A stretch of DNA of 64,000 nucleotides from Mycolicibacterium moriokaense (GCF_010726085.1 NZ_AP022560.1:3348001-3412000), one strand, 5' to 3'. Positions 31,572-41,859 are shown, numbered from the stretch's first letter. A program made the numbers and translations. Notes: generated by a model from the sequence alone, not told the origin.

Positions 31572-33986
31572 CTACCGGCGTTCGCTGAGCGTCTGCTGAG
31601 ACAGGGAAGTCGCCTGGTAGTCGGAATCCCAGGTCCAGTTGGTGATCGCCGGGTCGTCCTCGCCGTGGTCCCGCGTGTAGCGCCGCGCCGCCATGCGGGC
31701 GTCGACCATGCGCTGGCGCAGCATGGCGGCGCGGGTGCCCAGCCCGTCCACGCGGTCGATGACATCGAGCACCAGGTGGAACCGGTCCAGGTCGTTCAGC
31801 ATCACCATGTCGAACGGCGTGGTCGTCGTCCCGCGCTCCTTGAAACCGCGCACATGCATCTGCGCGTGGTTGGTGCGCCGATACGTCAGCCGATGGATGA
31901 GCCAGGGGTAGCCGTGATAGGCGAAGATGACGGGCTTGTCGGTGGTGAAGAGCGCGTCGAACTCGCGGTCGGACAGCCCGTGCGGATGTTCGGTGTCGGG
32001 CTGCAGCCGCATGATGTCGACGACGTTGACCACCCGCACACCCAGCTCCGGCAGCTCGTGACGCAGGATGTCGGCGGCGGCCAGCGTCTCCAGCGTCGGG
32101 ATGTCGCCCGCGCAGGCCAGCACCACGTCGGGCTCACCGGTCGTGGTGCTGGCCCAGTCCCAGATGCCGAGTCCACGGGTGCAGTGCGCGATCGCCTGGT
32201 CCATGTCGAGGTAGGTGAGTGCGGGCTGCTTGCCCGCCACGATCACGTTGACGTAATGACGGCTGCGCAGACAGTGGTCGGCCACCGACAGCAGTGTGTT
32301 GGCGTCCGGCGGCAGGTAGACACGGACGACCTCGGGTCGCTTGTTGGCCACGTGGTCGATGAAGCCGGGATCCTGATGTGACGCGCCATTGTGGTCCTGG
32401 CGCCAAACATGGGACGTCAGAAGGTAATTCAACGAGGCGATCGGGCGGCGCCACGGCAGATGGCTGCTGCTGTACAGCCACTTCGCGTGCTGGTTCAGCA
32501 TCGAGTCCACGATGTGCACGAACGCCTCGTAGCAGTTGAACAGCCCGTGTCGCCCGGTCAGCAGATAGCCCTCCAGCCAGCCCTGGCAGAGGTGTTCGGA
32601 CAGCACCTCCATCACCCGGCCGTCGGGGCTCAGGTGGTCGTCGTCCGGCCCGGTCTCGGCCAGCCAGGTCTTGTCGGTCGCCTCCAGGACCGCAGACAAC
32701 CGGTTCGACGCGGTTTCATCGGGGCCCATCACCCGGAAGCGATCCGGGTTGCGACGGATCACGTCGCGCAGAAAGGTGCCGAGCACCCTGGTGGCCTCCG
32801 CGGTTCCCGTGGCCGGCGTCTCAACGGCGACGCCGTAGTCGGGGAACGCCGGAAGGTCGAGGTCGCGCAGCAGCAGCCCGCCGTTGGCGTGCGGGTTCGC
32901 GCTCATGCGTCGCTCACCCTGCGGGGCGAACTCGCGGAGGTGCGGCCGTAGTGCCCCGTCGTCGTCGAACAGCTCGTCGGGAGAGTAGCTGCGCAGCCAG
33001 TCCTCGAGCTGCGCCAGGTGTTCGGGATTGCTGCGCGTCTCCGACAGCGGCACCTGGTGTGACCGCCAGGTGCCCTCGACCTTGTTGCCGTCCACCTCCT
33101 TCGGCCCGGTCCACCCCTTCGGTGTGCGCAGCACGATCATCGGCCACAGCGGCCTGCCCTTCTCGCCGTCGAGGCGGGCGGCCCGCTGGATCGCCGCGAT
33201 CTGGTCGAACGCCTCGTCGAGTGCGGTGGCCAGTTGTTGGTGCACGTTGGCCGGGTCGTCACCGGCCACCGTGATCGGCCGATAGCCGTAGCCGCCCAGC
33301 AGCGCCTCGAGTTCTTCCTGCGGGATCCGGGACAACACCGTGGGGTTGGCGATCTTGTACCCATTGAGGTGCAGGATCGGGAGCACCGCACCGTCGGTGA
33401 CGGGATTGAGGAACTTGTTGGAATGCCAGCCGGCCGCCAAGGGCCCGGTTTCGGCTTCACCGTCGCCTACGACGCAGGCGACAACCAGATCGGGGTTGTC
33501 GAATGCGGCGCCGAACGCATGGACCAGCGCGTAGCCCAGCTCACCGCCCTCGTGAATCGATCCCGGCGTCTCGGACGCGACGTGACTGGGGATACCGCCG
33601 GGGAATGAGAACTGCCGGAACAGCTTTCGCAGCCCGTCGGTGTCCTCGGTGATGCCCGTATAGACCTCGGTGTAGGTGCCTTCCAGGTAGGCGTTGGCCA
33701 CCAGTCCGGGACCGCCGTGCCCGGGGCCGGTGATGTAGATGACGTTGACGTCGCGGTGCCGGATCACCCGGTTCAGGTGCGCGTACACGAGGTTGAGGCC
33801 GGGCGTGGTACCCCAGTGGCCCAGCAGTCGCGGTTTCACATGCCGCGGCGCCAGCGGTTCACGCAGCAGGGGGTTGTCCAGCAGGTAGATCTGGCCGACC
33901 GACAGATAGTTCGCGGCGCGCCAATACGCGTCGATGAGCGCCAGTTCGTCGTCGGACAGGGTGGGGGTGAGCACCTGGTCGGTCAT
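31572..33986 (-). CDS. xfp: Xylulose-5-phosphate / fructose-6-phosphate phosphoketolase
   Basis: 804 residues from ATG 33986 ([35 protein letters not shown]). TPP-dependent enzyme cleaving ketose phosphates with phosphate to acetyl phosphate plus glyceraldehyde 3-phosphate or erythrose 4-phosphate. [38 protein letters not shown] (TPP/Mg site), [12 protein letters not shown] and [28 protein letters not shown] are family motifs. Upstream in-frame starts add a non-family segment. No acetate kinase or phosphotransacetylase is adjacent. This gene interrupts the order seen in M. tuberculosis (between Rv1863c and Rv1866), and H37Rv lacks it as far as I know. Confidence 0.96.
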   Translation of the reverse strand: MTDQVLTPTLSDDELALIDAYWRAANYLSVGQIYLLDNPLLREPLAPRHVKPRLLGHWGTTPGLNLVYAHLNRVIRHRDVNVIYITGPGHGGPGLVANAYLEGTYTEVYTGITEDTDGLRKLFRQFSFPGGIPSHVASETPGSIHEGGELGYALVHAFGAAFDNPDLVVACVVGDGEAETGPLAAGWHSNKFLNPVTDGAVLPILHLNGYKIANPTVLSRIPQEELEALLGGYGYRPITVAGDDPANVHQQLATALDEAFDQIAAIQRAARLDGEKGRPLWPMIVLRTPKGWTGPKEVDGNKVEGTWRSHQVPLSETRSNPEHLAQLEDWLRSYSPDELFDDDGALRPHLREFAPQGERRMSANPHANGGLLLRDLDLPAFPDYGVAVETPATGTAEATRVLGTFLRDVIRRNPDRFRVMGPDETASNRLSAVLEATDKTWLAETGPDDDHLSPDGRVMEVLSEHLCQGWLEGYLLTGRHGLFNCYEAFVHIVDSMLNQHAKWLYSSSHLPWRRPIASLNYLLTSHVWRQDHNGASHQDPGFIDHVANKRPEVVRVYLPPDANTLLSVADHCLRSRHYVNVIVAGKQPALTYLDMDQAIAHCTRGLGIWDWASTTTGEPDVVLACAGDIPTLETLAAADILRHELPELGVRVVNVVDIMRLQPDTEHPHGLSDREFDALFTTDKPVIFAYHGYPWLIHRLTYRRTNHAQMHVRGFKERGTTTTPFDMVMLNDLDRFHLVLDVIDRVDGLGTRAAMLRQRMVDARMAARRYTRDHGEDDPAITNWTWDSDYQATSLSQQTLSERR

Positions 33987-34071
33987 TCGCTTCATCATCG
34001 TCGTCGCGGGTGAACAATGCGTGAGGTCCCGGTACCCGATTGCCGCGGACCTAAGCATTAGCCTGACGATC

Positions 34072-34947
34072 GTGTTGGGATTCGCCGTACCGCAGTACGG
34101 GGCGGCCGCCTATGCCGACCTCGCCCGCTTCGCATCCACCGCCGAGGAACTCGGCGCCGACAGCCTCTGGGTCGGGGATCGCCTCCTGCCTGCGGTGAAT
34201 CCGAGCGTCGGATACGCGGGTTCGGACTCCATCCCCGAGCAGTTCCGCACCGGCATCGATCCGTTCGTCGCGCTGGCGGTGGCTGCCACCGCGACGAGCA
34301 GGGTCCAGCTCGGCAGCTCCGTGTTCATCGCCCCGTGGTATCCGCCGGTGCAGCTGGCGCGGCAGTTGACCAGCCTGGACGTGGTCAGTGGTGGCCGCCT
34401 GCTGCCGGGGTTCGGCATCGGGTGGTCGCCGGAGGAGTATCAGGCCGCGGGCGCGCCGTTCCGCCGCCGCGGCGCTCAGCTCGACGAGCTCCTGGACGCC
34501 CTGGAGGCGCTGTGGACGACGAATCCCGTTGCGCACCAAGGCGAACGGTGGATCATTCCGGAATCATGGGTGAACCTCAAACCCGTGCAGCGTCCGCGCC
34601 CGCCGATCTATCTGGGCGCCTTCACCCCGGCCGGGCTCAAGCGGGTCGGTGAGCGCGCCGACGGCTGGACGCCGGTGGCGCAGGTGCCGGGCGGCGTGAG
34701 TATGGAGATGCTGGAGTGGCAGCGGAAGACCATCGAGGAAGCCGCACGCGCCGCAGGCCGGGATCCCTCGACGATCCATCCCTACGTCCGTATCAATGTC
34801 GCCGAAGGCACGCCGGTCGAGCAGGTGGCGGAGGCCGTCGCGGTGCTGGCCGACAACGGCTATCCCGACGTGTTCATCGACCTGCTCTACGTCTCCACCT
34901 CCACCGACTCCCATCTCGAATGGGTGGAACGGCTGCTGAAGCGGTGA
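34072..34947 (+). CDS. LLM-class F420-dependent oxidoreductase
   Basis: 291 residues from GTG 34072 ([21 protein letters not shown]). The frame is open further upstream into the xfp promoter area, but without family sequence. Motifs include [61 protein letters not shown] and [24 protein letters not shown]. Diverges from xfp across 85 bases. Its stop overlaps the start of the CoA-transferase (GTGA), so both are coupled and may act on the same acyl-CoA pathway. Confidence 0.86.
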   Translation: MLGFAVPQYGAAAYADLARFASTAEELGADSLWVGDRLLPAVNPSVGYAGSDSIPEQFRTGIDPFVALAVAATATSRVQLGSSVFIAPWYPPVQLARQLTSLDVVSGGRLLPGFGIGWSPEEYQAAGAPFRRRGAQLDELLDALEALWTTNPVAHQGERWIIPESWVNLKPVQRPRPPIYLGAFTPAGLKRVGERADGWTPVAQVPGGVSMEMLEWQRKTIEEAARAAGRDPSTIHPYVRINVAEGTPVEQVAEAVAVLADNGYPDVFIDLLYVSTSTDSHLEWVERLLKR

Positions 34948-37277
34948 GCGAGGGGCTGCTGGCGTCGGTGCGGGTCCTGGACCTGGGCGGCGCGTCGTCC
35001 GACGCCGTCGGCCGCCTGTTCGCCGACCTGGGCGCCGACCTGCTCAAGATCGAACCGCCAGGCGGCAGCGAGGCCCGCCACGCGCTGCCCGCCGTCGAGG
35101 GCGCGAGCATCGGGTTCGCGGTGCACAACGCCAACAAGCGCAGCGCGGTGCTCGATCCGGACAGCGCCGCGGACCGGCAGCGGCTGCTCGACCTCGCGGG
35201 CGCCGCCGACATCGCGATCGACAGCGGCATTCCCGGCGTTGCTGCTGCGTACGGAACGTCCTGCGTCGAGCTGGCCGACCGGTTTGGGCACCTGGTGGCG
35301 TTGTCGGTGACCGACTTCGGCACCACCGGTCCGTATAGCTCGCGTCAAGCGACCGACGCCGTGTTGTATGCGATGTCGACCGCGCTGTCCCGGACCGGCC
35401 CGACGACCGGTAGACCGGTCCTGCCTCCCGAAGGACTCGCGTCGGGGACTGCGGCGGTGCAGGCGGCGTGGGCGACGCTGGCCGCCTACTACCGCCGATT
35501 GCGGGACGGCAGAGGCGATTACATTGACTTCTCCCGCTTCGAGGGAGTCTTGCAGGCGCTAGATCCGCCGTTCGGGTCGGAGGGCCAGGCCTCCGTCGGC
35601 CAGAAAACGCTTGACGAGCTGTGGCGGGGGCGGCCGCGCAATCAGCAGATCTATCCGATCTTCGCCTGCAAGGACGGCCACGTCCGCATCTGCCTGCTGT
35701 CGCCGCGCCAGTGGCGCGGAATGCGGGCCTGGCTGGGCGAACCCGAACAGTTCGCCGATCCCAAGTTCGATACGATCGCGGCGCGGTACGCCGCCTCGCG
35801 CGAACTGAACGCCGCGATCGCCGACCTGGTCGCGCCGCAGACCATGGACGCGTTGGTCGCCGAAGGGCAATCGCGCGGAGTCCCCGTGGCCGCGGTGCAC
35901 ACGGTCGCAGAAGCCTTGGCGTCGGAGCACTTTCGCGCGGTGGGTGCACTGACCGACTTGACGGTGGCAGCGGATGTGACGCTGACGGTGCCCGCCGGCC
36001 CGGTCATCGTCGACGGCCGACACGCCGGAGTGGTCCGTCCCGTATCGGATGCGGGCTCCGATGAACCAGATTGGGCCGCAGGGACATTCGCCGCCGCGCC
36101 CCGCAACGACCGCGTCGTGCGGCCATTCGACGGCCTACGCATTCTCGACCTCGGCGTGATCGTCGCCGGCGGCGAACTCGGCCGCCTCTTCGCGGATCTG
36201 GGCGCCGAGGTGATCAAGGTGGAAAGCGCCGCCTATCCCGACGGGCTTCGTCAGACCCCGCCCGGTATGACGATGAGTAGGTCATGGGCACTGACGCACC
36301 GCAACGAGCAGAGCCTCGGTCTTGACCTCCGCCACCCCGAAGGAGCTGAACTCTTCCGCCGGCTCGTCGCGAAGGCGGACGCCGTATTCGCGAACTTCAA
36401 ACCGGGAACGCTTGAATCGCTTGGCTTTTCATATGATGAATTGAGGGAGATCAATCCGCGGATAGTGCTGGCGGAGAGCAGCGCGTACGGGCCGAATGGG
36501 CCGTGGAGCGACCGCATGGGCTACGGCCCTCTGGTGCGCGCCGCGACCGGGGTCACCTGGTTGTGGACCTCCCGGGATGCCGAACCGGGCAGCTTCTATG
36601 ATGCGACCACCGTCTTTCCCGACCACATAGCCGGCCGGCTTGCCGCGGTGGCGGCCCTGGCGGCCATGATTCGGCGAGATCGCACCAGAAGCGGTGCGCA
36701 CGTACACATCCCGCAGGCCGAGGCGGCCGTCAACCAGCTCGCCACCGCCTACGTCACCGAAGCCGCGCGCACCGCAGGCGTAGCGGTGGCCGAGGATGAG
36801 TCGATCCACGGCGTCTACCCGTGCGCGGGCGAGGACGAATGGTGCGTGATCTCGATTCGGTCCGAGACCGACCGCGCCGCGTTGTCGGCGGTCGTCGGTC
36901 GCGACGACCTGCCACGCGAGCGGACGGCGTTCCTCGCGGCCGTGTCGGAGTGGACGCGGGCCAGGGACAGGTCCGACGTGACCGAGACCTTGCAGGACGC
37001 GGGTGTCCCCGCGGCACCGATGAACCGTGCCGTGGACATACCGACCGATCCGCAGGTCGTTTCCCGGCGGCTGTACTCTGACATGCCGCATCCGTTGTTC
37101 GATGTGCCGATGCTCAGTGAGACGGGCCCCGCGCCCTACACGGGTATTCCAGCCGCGGAACTCCGACCCGCCCCGATGCCAGGGGAGCAGACCCGCAAGA
37201 TCTGCCACGAGGTGCTCGGGATGAGCGACGAGGAGACCGATCGGCTCATCGCCGACGGCATACTTTTCACTCAATAA
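34944..37277 (+). CDS. Double-domain class III (CaiB/BaiF) CoA-transferase
   Basis: 777 residues from GTG 34944. Two tandem CaiB-like domains: the first starts VRVLDLGGASSDAVGRLFADLGADLLKIE, the second (near residue 393) LRILDLGVIVAGGELGRLFADLGAEVIKVE. Class III transferases move CoA between carboxylic acids through an Asp-acyl anhydride. The catalytic Asp area of half one is DYIDFSRFEGVLQ; half two has HVHIPQAEAAVNQ without an obvious Asp, so one half may be structural. Same fused design and size as Rv1866. Followed by a thiolase-like gene after 8 bases. Confidence 0.88.
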   Translation: MSEGLLASVRVLDLGGASSDAVGRLFADLGADLLKIEPPGGSEARHALPAVEGASIGFAVHNANKRSAVLDPDSAADRQRLLDLAGAADIAIDSGIPGVAAAYGTSCVELADRFGHLVALSVTDFGTTGPYSSRQATDAVLYAMSTALSRTGPTTGRPVLPPEGLASGTAAVQAAWATLAAYYRRLRDGRGDYIDFSRFEGVLQALDPPFGSEGQASVGQKTLDELWRGRPRNQQIYPIFACKDGHVRICLLSPRQWRGMRAWLGEPEQFADPKFDTIAARYAASRELNAAIADLVAPQTMDALVAEGQSRGVPVAAVHTVAEALASEHFRAVGALTDLTVAADVTLTVPAGPVIVDGRHAGVVRPVSDAGSDEPDWAAGTFAAAPRNDRVVRPFDGLRILDLGVIVAGGELGRLFADLGAEVIKVESAAYPDGLRQTPPGMTMSRSWALTHRNEQSLGLDLRHPEGAELFRRLVAKADAVFANFKPGTLESLGFSYDELREINPRIVLAESSAYGPNGPWSDRMGYGPLVRAATGVTWLWTSRDAEPGSFYDATTVFPDHIAGRLAAVAALAAMIRRDRTRSGAHVHIPQAEAAVNQLATAYVTEAARTAGVAVAEDESIHGVYPCAGEDEWCVISIRSETDRAALSAVVGRDDLPRERTAFLAAVSEWTRARDRSDVTETLQDAGVPAAPMNRAVDIPTDPQVVSRRLYSDMPHPLFDVPMLSETGPAPYTGIPAAELRPAPMPGEQTRKICHEVLGMSDEETDRLIADGILFTQ

Positions 37278-37285
37278 GGGAGCAC

Positions 37286-38752
37286 ATGATGGATCCGCGC
37301 ACGCCGGTGCTGGTCGGATATGGCCAGGTCAACCAGCACGACGAGAACCCCGATGTCGAGCCGGTGGACCTGATGGAGTCAGCGGCGCGCACCGCCGCCG
37401 ATCCACGCGTACTGGAGGCCGTCGACTCCATTCGCGTGGTCAACCTGCTCTCCTGGCGGTACCGCGACCCGGGATTGCTGCTCGCGCAGCGCATCCGGGC
37501 CGACGGGGCGGCCACGCGCTACACGGGCATCGGCGGCAATGTGCCTCAGACCCTGGTCAACAAGGCGTGCCTCGACATCCAGGCGGGTCGCAACGAGGTG
37601 GTGTTGATCACAGGCGCGGAGACGTGGCGGACCAGGTCACGCGTGCGGGCGACCGGCGCCAAGCCGCAGTGGACCCGCCAGGGCGAGTCCGTGCCCATCG
37701 CCGAAGGGTCCGACGAAGGCATCGAACTCGCCGGTCCGGCCGACCTGCGCATCAAGCTGGACCGCCCGGCGTATGTCTATCCGATGTTCGAGCAGGCGCT
37801 GCGGATCGCCGCGGGCGAATCGCAGGACGACCACCGTCGCCGCATCGGCGAACTGTGGGCCCAGTTCAGCGCGGTGGCCTCGACCAACCCGCATGCGTGG
37901 AGCCGGGAAGCGTTGTCGGGCAGCGACATCGCCGAGCCCAACCCCAAGAACCGGATGGTCAGCTGGCCGTACACCAAGCTGATGAACTCCAACAACATGG
38001 TCGATCAGGGCGCGGCGCTGGTGCTGACTTCGGTCGAAAAGGCGACGTCCCTTCAGATTCCGCGGGACCGCTGGGTGTTCCCGTACGCGGGCACCGATGC
38101 CCACGACACCTACGTGATCAGCGATCGCGCCGAGTTCTACACGTCGCCTGCGATCCGGATCGGCGGCACGCGTGCGCTGGAACTGGCGGGCAACGGGATC
38201 GATGACGTCGCACTGATCGACATCTACTCGTGCTTCCCCTCGGCCGTGCAGGTGGCCGCCAACGAACTCGGCCTGCCTACGGGGGACCCGTCCCGCCCGC
38301 TGACCGTGACGGGCGGGCTCACGTTCGCCGGCGGACCCTGGAACAACTATGTGACGCACTCGATCGCGACCATGGCTGAACGCCTGGTCGCAAACCCCGG
38401 CCAGCGCGGACTGATCACCGCCAACGGCGGATACCTCACCAAGCACAGCTTCGGGGTGTACGGCACGGAGCCGCCCACCCATGAATTCCGTTGGGAAGAT
38501 GTGCAATCCGAGGTCGACCGCGAACCCACCCGTGAAGCGGTCATCGAGTGGTCGGGGGTGGGCACCGTCGAAACCTGGACCACACCGTTCGATCGCAACG
38601 GGGAGCCGGAGAAGGCCTTCCTCGCTGTGCGTACGCCCGAGGATGCGCGGGCGCTCGCGGTGATGCACGACGACGTCGAAGTCACCGTGCGCGAGGACAT
38701 CGCAGGGGCCAACGTCTCGGTCAACCAGGACGGCACCGCGACCCTGGTGTAG
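37286..38752 (+). CDS. Thiolase-superfamily acetyl-CoA acetyltransferase (SCP-x-like)
   Basis: 488 residues; two adjacent ATGs (37286, 37289) after AAGGGAG. DPRTPVLVGYGQVNQ at the start, NVPQTLVNKACLDIQAGRNEVVLITGAE, a Cys in DIYSCFPSAVQVAANELGL, FAGGPWNNYVTHSIATM with the catalytic-type His, and NGGYLTKHSFGVYG. This is the non-decarboxylating thiolase/SCP-x branch, which lacks the classic CxG end motif. Rv1867 is the syntenic match. Probably works with the upstream CoA-transferase on an unknown acyl substrate. Confidence 0.85.
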   Translation: MMDPRTPVLVGYGQVNQHDENPDVEPVDLMESAARTAADPRVLEAVDSIRVVNLLSWRYRDPGLLLAQRIRADGAATRYTGIGGNVPQTLVNKACLDIQAGRNEVVLITGAETWRTRSRVRATGAKPQWTRQGESVPIAEGSDEGIELAGPADLRIKLDRPAYVYPMFEQALRIAAGESQDDHRRRIGELWAQFSAVASTNPHAWSREALSGSDIAEPNPKNRMVSWPYTKLMNSNNMVDQGAALVLTSVEKATSLQIPRDRWVFPYAGTDAHDTYVISDRAEFYTSPAIRIGGTRALELAGNGIDDVALIDIYSCFPSAVQVAANELGLPTGDPSRPLTVTGGLTFAGGPWNNYVTHSIATMAERLVANPGQRGLITANGGYLTKHSFGVYGTEPPTHEFRWEDVQSEVDREPTREAVIEWSGVGTVETWTTPFDRNGEPEKAFLAVRTPEDARALAVMHDDVEVTVREDIAGANVSVNQDGTATLV

Positions 38753-38753
38753 C

Positions 38754-38934
38754 TCAGTCGAGGTCGGCCAGCAGCGCGTTGATCCGCTGTCTGGCAACGA
38801 CGTCGGCGCCGGGACCCACGACCGCGTGCACCCGGCCCGGGTGCACGCCGCGGCGCGCCGACGGCGGCCAGCGCGAAGCCGATGCCGCTGGTGCCTCCGG
38901 TCACCACAGCGGCCTGTCCCGCTTCGATTTTCAC
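38754..38934 (-). pseudogene. Remnant of a short-chain dehydrogenase gene (internal deletion)
   Basis: Read from GTG 38934, the first 22 codons are a perfect SDR start (VKIEAGQAAVVTGGTSGIGFALA). After a frame change, the last ~30 codons read GVHPGRVHAVVGPGADVV...INALLADLD and end at TGA 38754-38756, which looks like an SDR C-terminus. About 200 central codons, including any catalytic YxxxK, are missing. The GTG overlaps the stop of the upstream lipoprotein gene (GTGA), so the intact ancestor was translationally coupled to it. Confidence 0.72.
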
Positions 38935-39536
38935 GGGGCGCCCACCGGCACGTCGGTGTAGCGCGGTGCGAAACCGTCAGGGGAGAACGTGAAGCCCTTG
39001 CCGCTGAACTCGCTCAGGCACGACACCCCGGTGGCCTCCTGCACATTACAGCGGAATCCGGCTGCGGCCAGGATTCTGTTGAACGGCAACACTTTCGCGG
39101 GTCCGGGTTTGAGTGCGAACTCGGGCTGTTCGAGTGCGACGAACCGGGCGTCGCCTTCGCGCGGCACGACGACGGCGTTGGGGGACACCTCGTCGCCAGT
39201 GGCGTCGGGCACCGAGTCCGGCGCGCCGGTGATGCCCAACCCGGATGGCCAGTTGTTGACCGACTGACAGCCCGCCTTCACCCGCGGGACGAGCGCGCAG
39301 GCCCATGCGCCGCTGGGGGAGGTGAAGTAGTAGGTGGTGCCGCCGGGCGGGTGTGCGACGTAGTCGAACGCGTTCGCAAGGTGCGCGTTGCCCGGTGGTG
39401 GCGCGGACGGAGTCATCGACGTGCCGACCGGCCCGGCTGCGGGTGTGTCGTCGGTGTTGGTGATCGGGCCCGAGGAGCAGCCAGCGGCCAGCACCGCCAC
39501 CGTTGTCAGTGCCATGGACAGCGCGCGGCGGGCCAC
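38931..39536 (-). CDS. Putative lipoprotein
   Basis: 201 residues from GTG 39536, which directly abuts the TAA of the upstream reductase. Signal peptide with lipobox LAAGC (Cys20), then a Thr/Pro-rich linker (about 25-45) and a globular domain with four Cys (WACALV, AGCQSV, FRCNVQ, SCLSEF). FTSPSGAWACALVPRVKAGC suggests a mycobacterial secreted-domain family but I cannot name it. Membrane-anchored on the outer face of the plasma membrane by inference. Confidence 0.75.
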   Translation of the reverse strand: MARRALSMALTTVAVLAAGCSSGPITNTDDTPAAGPVGTSMTPSAPPPGNAHLANAFDYVAHPPGGTTYYFTSPSGAWACALVPRVKAGCQSVNNWPSGLGITGAPDSVPDATGDEVSPNAVVVPREGDARFVALEQPEFALKPGPAKVLPFNRILAAAGFRCNVQEATGVSCLSEFSGKGFTFSPDGFAPRYTDVPVGAP

Positions 39537-40742
39537 TTATGCGCGAACCAGCCGGTCGGGGTCGACCGGCTCCCGCGATCGGATCAGCGATTTGATGTCG
39601 TCGAGACCCTCCCAGACGTTGACGTTCATCCCGGCGAGCACCCGGTTCGCATCGTCGAGCCAGAAGGCCGTGAACTCGCGGCCTGCGAGATCGCCGCGGA
39701 ACACCACCTTGTCGTATTCGGGCGCGTGGCCGACGTACTCCATGCCGAGGTCGTACTGGTCGGTGAAGAAGTAGGGCAGTTCGTCGTATTCCTGTGACCC
39801 GCCGAGCATGCCGACGGCCGCGACCGCCGGTTGCTTGAGCGCATTGGCCCAGTGTTCGGTGCGTATCCGAGTGCCGAACAGCGGGTGCTCGGCGGCCGCG
39901 ATGTCGCCGACCGCGAAGATGTCCGGATCGCTGGTGCGCAGCGACGCATCGACGAGGACGCCGCCCTGTCCGGTGGCCAACCCGGCCTGTTCGGCCAGGC
40001 CGATGTTGGCGGCCGCTCCGACGGCCACCAGCACCGCGTCGGCGGCCACGGTGGAACCGTCGCCCAGCTTGAGCCCCGTCGCGGTGCCGCCTGACGTCGT
40101 GATCTCCTCGACCGTCGTATTCAGCCGTAGATCCACCCCGTGGTCGCGGTGCATCGCGGCGAACACCTCACCGGCCTCGCGGCCGAGAGCGCCCATCAGC
40201 GGCACTTCGGCGGTTTCGACGACGGTAACCGAGGCGCCGCGTTCACGGGCGCCCGCGGCGACCTCGAGCCCGATCCATCCCGCGCCGATGATCGCGAGCG
40301 AAAAGCCCTCCGTGAGAAGGGAACTCAGTGCCTCGGCGTCGTCGATCGTACGCAGGTAGTGCACGTCCTTGGCGTCGGCGCCCGGGATCGGCGGCCGGCG
40401 CGGCGAGGACCCGGTCGCCAAGAGCAACTTGTCGTAGCTCACGGTGGTGTCGTCGGGCAGAGACACCGTGTGGGCGCCGGGGTCGATTCCGGTCACCTCG
40501 GTGCCGAGTTGCAGCTCGACGTGATGGTCGCGATACCAGGCCGACGACGCGGCGGTGAAATCGTCGAACTGCTTCTTGCCGAGGAGATACTCCTTCGACA
40601 GCGGGGGACGTTCGTAGGGCAGGTGCTCCTCCGCTGCGAACAACACCACATGTCCGTCGAAGTCCTTGTTGCGCAATGCTTCTGCAGCCTTGGCGCCGGC
40701 CAGGCCGCCGCCCACTATGGCGAATGTGGACGACGTTGTCAT
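39537..40742 (-). CDS. NAD(P)/FAD-dependent ferredoxin reductase
   Basis: 401 residues. FAD motif TFAIVGGGLAGAKAAEALR, PYERPPLSKEYLLGKK, NAD(P) motif LAIIGAGWIGLEVAAGARERGASVTVVE, and the second FAD motif DIFAVGDIAAAEHPLFG. This is the rhodocoxin/putidaredoxin reductase branch that passes electrons from NAD(P)H to a ferredoxin for P450s or dioxygenases. No ferredoxin or P450 is encoded nearby. It heads the three-gene minus-strand unit that ends in the SDR remnant. Rv1869c is the positional counterpart. Confidence 0.92.
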   Translation of the reverse strand: MTTSSTFAIVGGGLAGAKAAEALRNKDFDGHVVLFAAEEHLPYERPPLSKEYLLGKKQFDDFTAASSAWYRDHHVELQLGTEVTGIDPGAHTVSLPDDTTVSYDKLLLATGSSPRRPPIPGADAKDVHYLRTIDDAEALSSLLTEGFSLAIIGAGWIGLEVAAGARERGASVTVVETAEVPLMGALGREAGEVFAAMHRDHGVDLRLNTTVEEITTSGGTATGLKLGDGSTVAADAVLVAVGAAANIGLAEQAGLATGQGGVLVDASLRTSDPDIFAVGDIAAAEHPLFGTRIRTEHWANALKQPAVAAVGMLGGSQEYDELPYFFTDQYDLGMEYVGHAPEYDKVVFRGDLAGREFTAFWLDDANRVLAGMNVNVWEGLDDIKSLIRSREPVDPDRLVRA

Positions 40743-40784
40743 GTCGGTTGAGCTTACTCGCGACAGGGGCTTGCCGGATGCCCG

Positions 40785-41555
40785 TCAACCACAGTCGGCC
40801 AGCAGCTCCTTGAGCTTTCGCGCGTTATGGATGGCGTGGCCGCCCAGGTCGTTGTTGAAGTAGACGAGCACCCGCCGGCCCTCGTCGTGCCACTCGGCGA
40901 TCCGGCCCGCCCATTGCGCCAGCTCGTCGTCGGTGTACGAACCCGCGTAGATCGAATCCTGCGGCGGTCCGTGCATGCGGATGTACACCAGGTCGCTGGT
41001 GGCCCGCGGCACAGTGGTCAGACCGGCCCCGCTCATCACCACGTAGGCCGCGCCGTGTTGTTCGAGCAGTGTATAGACGGCCTCGTCATCCCAGGAGGGA
41101 TGCCGCAACTCCATCGCCACCGGGATCCAGTCGGGCATCAGCTCCAGGAAGTGGTCGAGACGCTCGTCGTCGCGTTCGAGCTCGGGATGCAGCTGAACCA
41201 GCAGCGCCTCCCGCCGGTCACCGAGCGCCGTCCAGCAGCGCTCGAACCGCTCCACCCAGGGTTCCGGCGAGCGTAGCCGGCGATAGTGGGTGAGTCCCCG
41301 CTGCGCCTTCACCGACATCGTGAAGCCGTCGGGCAGCCGCCGACGCCAGCCCTCGAAGGTGGCGTCCTTCGGCCACCGGTAGAAGCTGGCGTTGAGCTCG
41401 ACGGTGTCGAACTCCTCGACGTAGACCGCCAGGCGCTTCGCCACCGGCAACTTCGGCGGGTACAGAACGCCGGCCCAATGGTCGTAGGACCAGCCGGAGG
41501 TGCCGACCCGTATCTCGTTACTTCGGCGGGAGGCTCTTGGCGAAGTCGACACCAC
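40785..41555 (-). CDS. DUF72-family protein
   Basis: 256 residues. IRVGTSGWSYDHWAGVLYPPKLP, NASFYRWPKDATFEGWRRRLPDGF, MELRHPSWDDEAVYTLLEQH, YIRMHGP and VYFNNDLGGHAIHNARKL are the DUF72 (YecE) conserved blocks. A TIM-barrel protein of unproven function, sometimes linked to nucleic-acid metabolism. No start codon occurs between the TfoX-like stop and the conserved region, so it must start at GTG 41555 or 41552, overlapping the upstream gene by about 38 bases. Confidence 0.88.
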   Translation of the reverse strand: MVSTSPRASRRSNEIRVGTSGWSYDHWAGVLYPPKLPVAKRLAVYVEEFDTVELNASFYRWPKDATFEGWRRRLPDGFTMSVKAQRGLTHYRRLRSPEPWVERFERCWTALGDRREALLVQLHPELERDDERLDHFLELMPDWIPVAMELRHPSWDDEAVYTLLEQHGAAYVVMSGAGLTTVPRATSDLVYIRMHGPPQDSIYAGSYTDDELAQWAGRIAEWHDEGRRVLVYFNNDLGGHAIHNARKLKELLADCG

Positions 41556-41850
41556 GGCTCACCCAACCCTGTAGCTGGCGTTTGGTCTTGACACCCTCAA
41601 CGGATACCCGCAACCAGCCGCGAGTCTCACGTCCCGCCATGATCATCGGCTCGACGTGAGCGCGCGATAGCAGCTTCTCGGTCTCGGGCGGCGGAACGCG
41701 GACCATCAAGCCACCCTTGGCGCTGACCACCACCGCCATGTTGCCGTTGAGCAGAAACGCCAGCCCGCCGAACATCCGCCTCTCGTCGAGGCCCGGCTGG
41801 GTGGCGACGAGTTCGCGGACGCGGTGGGCCAGGTCTTCGTCGTAGGCCAT
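41518..41850 (-). CDS. TfoX N-terminal domain protein
   Basis: 110 residues. MAYDEDLAHRVRELVATQPGLDERRMFGGLAFLLNGNMAVVV and the RGVDFAKSLPPK end fit the TfoX_N fold (competence regulator domain), here alone without the C-terminal TfoX domain. Stand-alone versions are common in actinobacteria, function unknown. Overlaps the DUF72 gene and lies 63 bases after lon. Confidence 0.85.
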   Translation of the reverse strand: MAYDEDLAHRVRELVATQPGLDERRMFGGLAFLLNGNMAVVVSAKGGLMVRVPPPETEKLLSRAHVEPMIMAGRETRGWLRVSVEGVKTKRQLQGWVSRGVDFAKSLPPK

Positions 41851-41859
41851 GCAACGACC

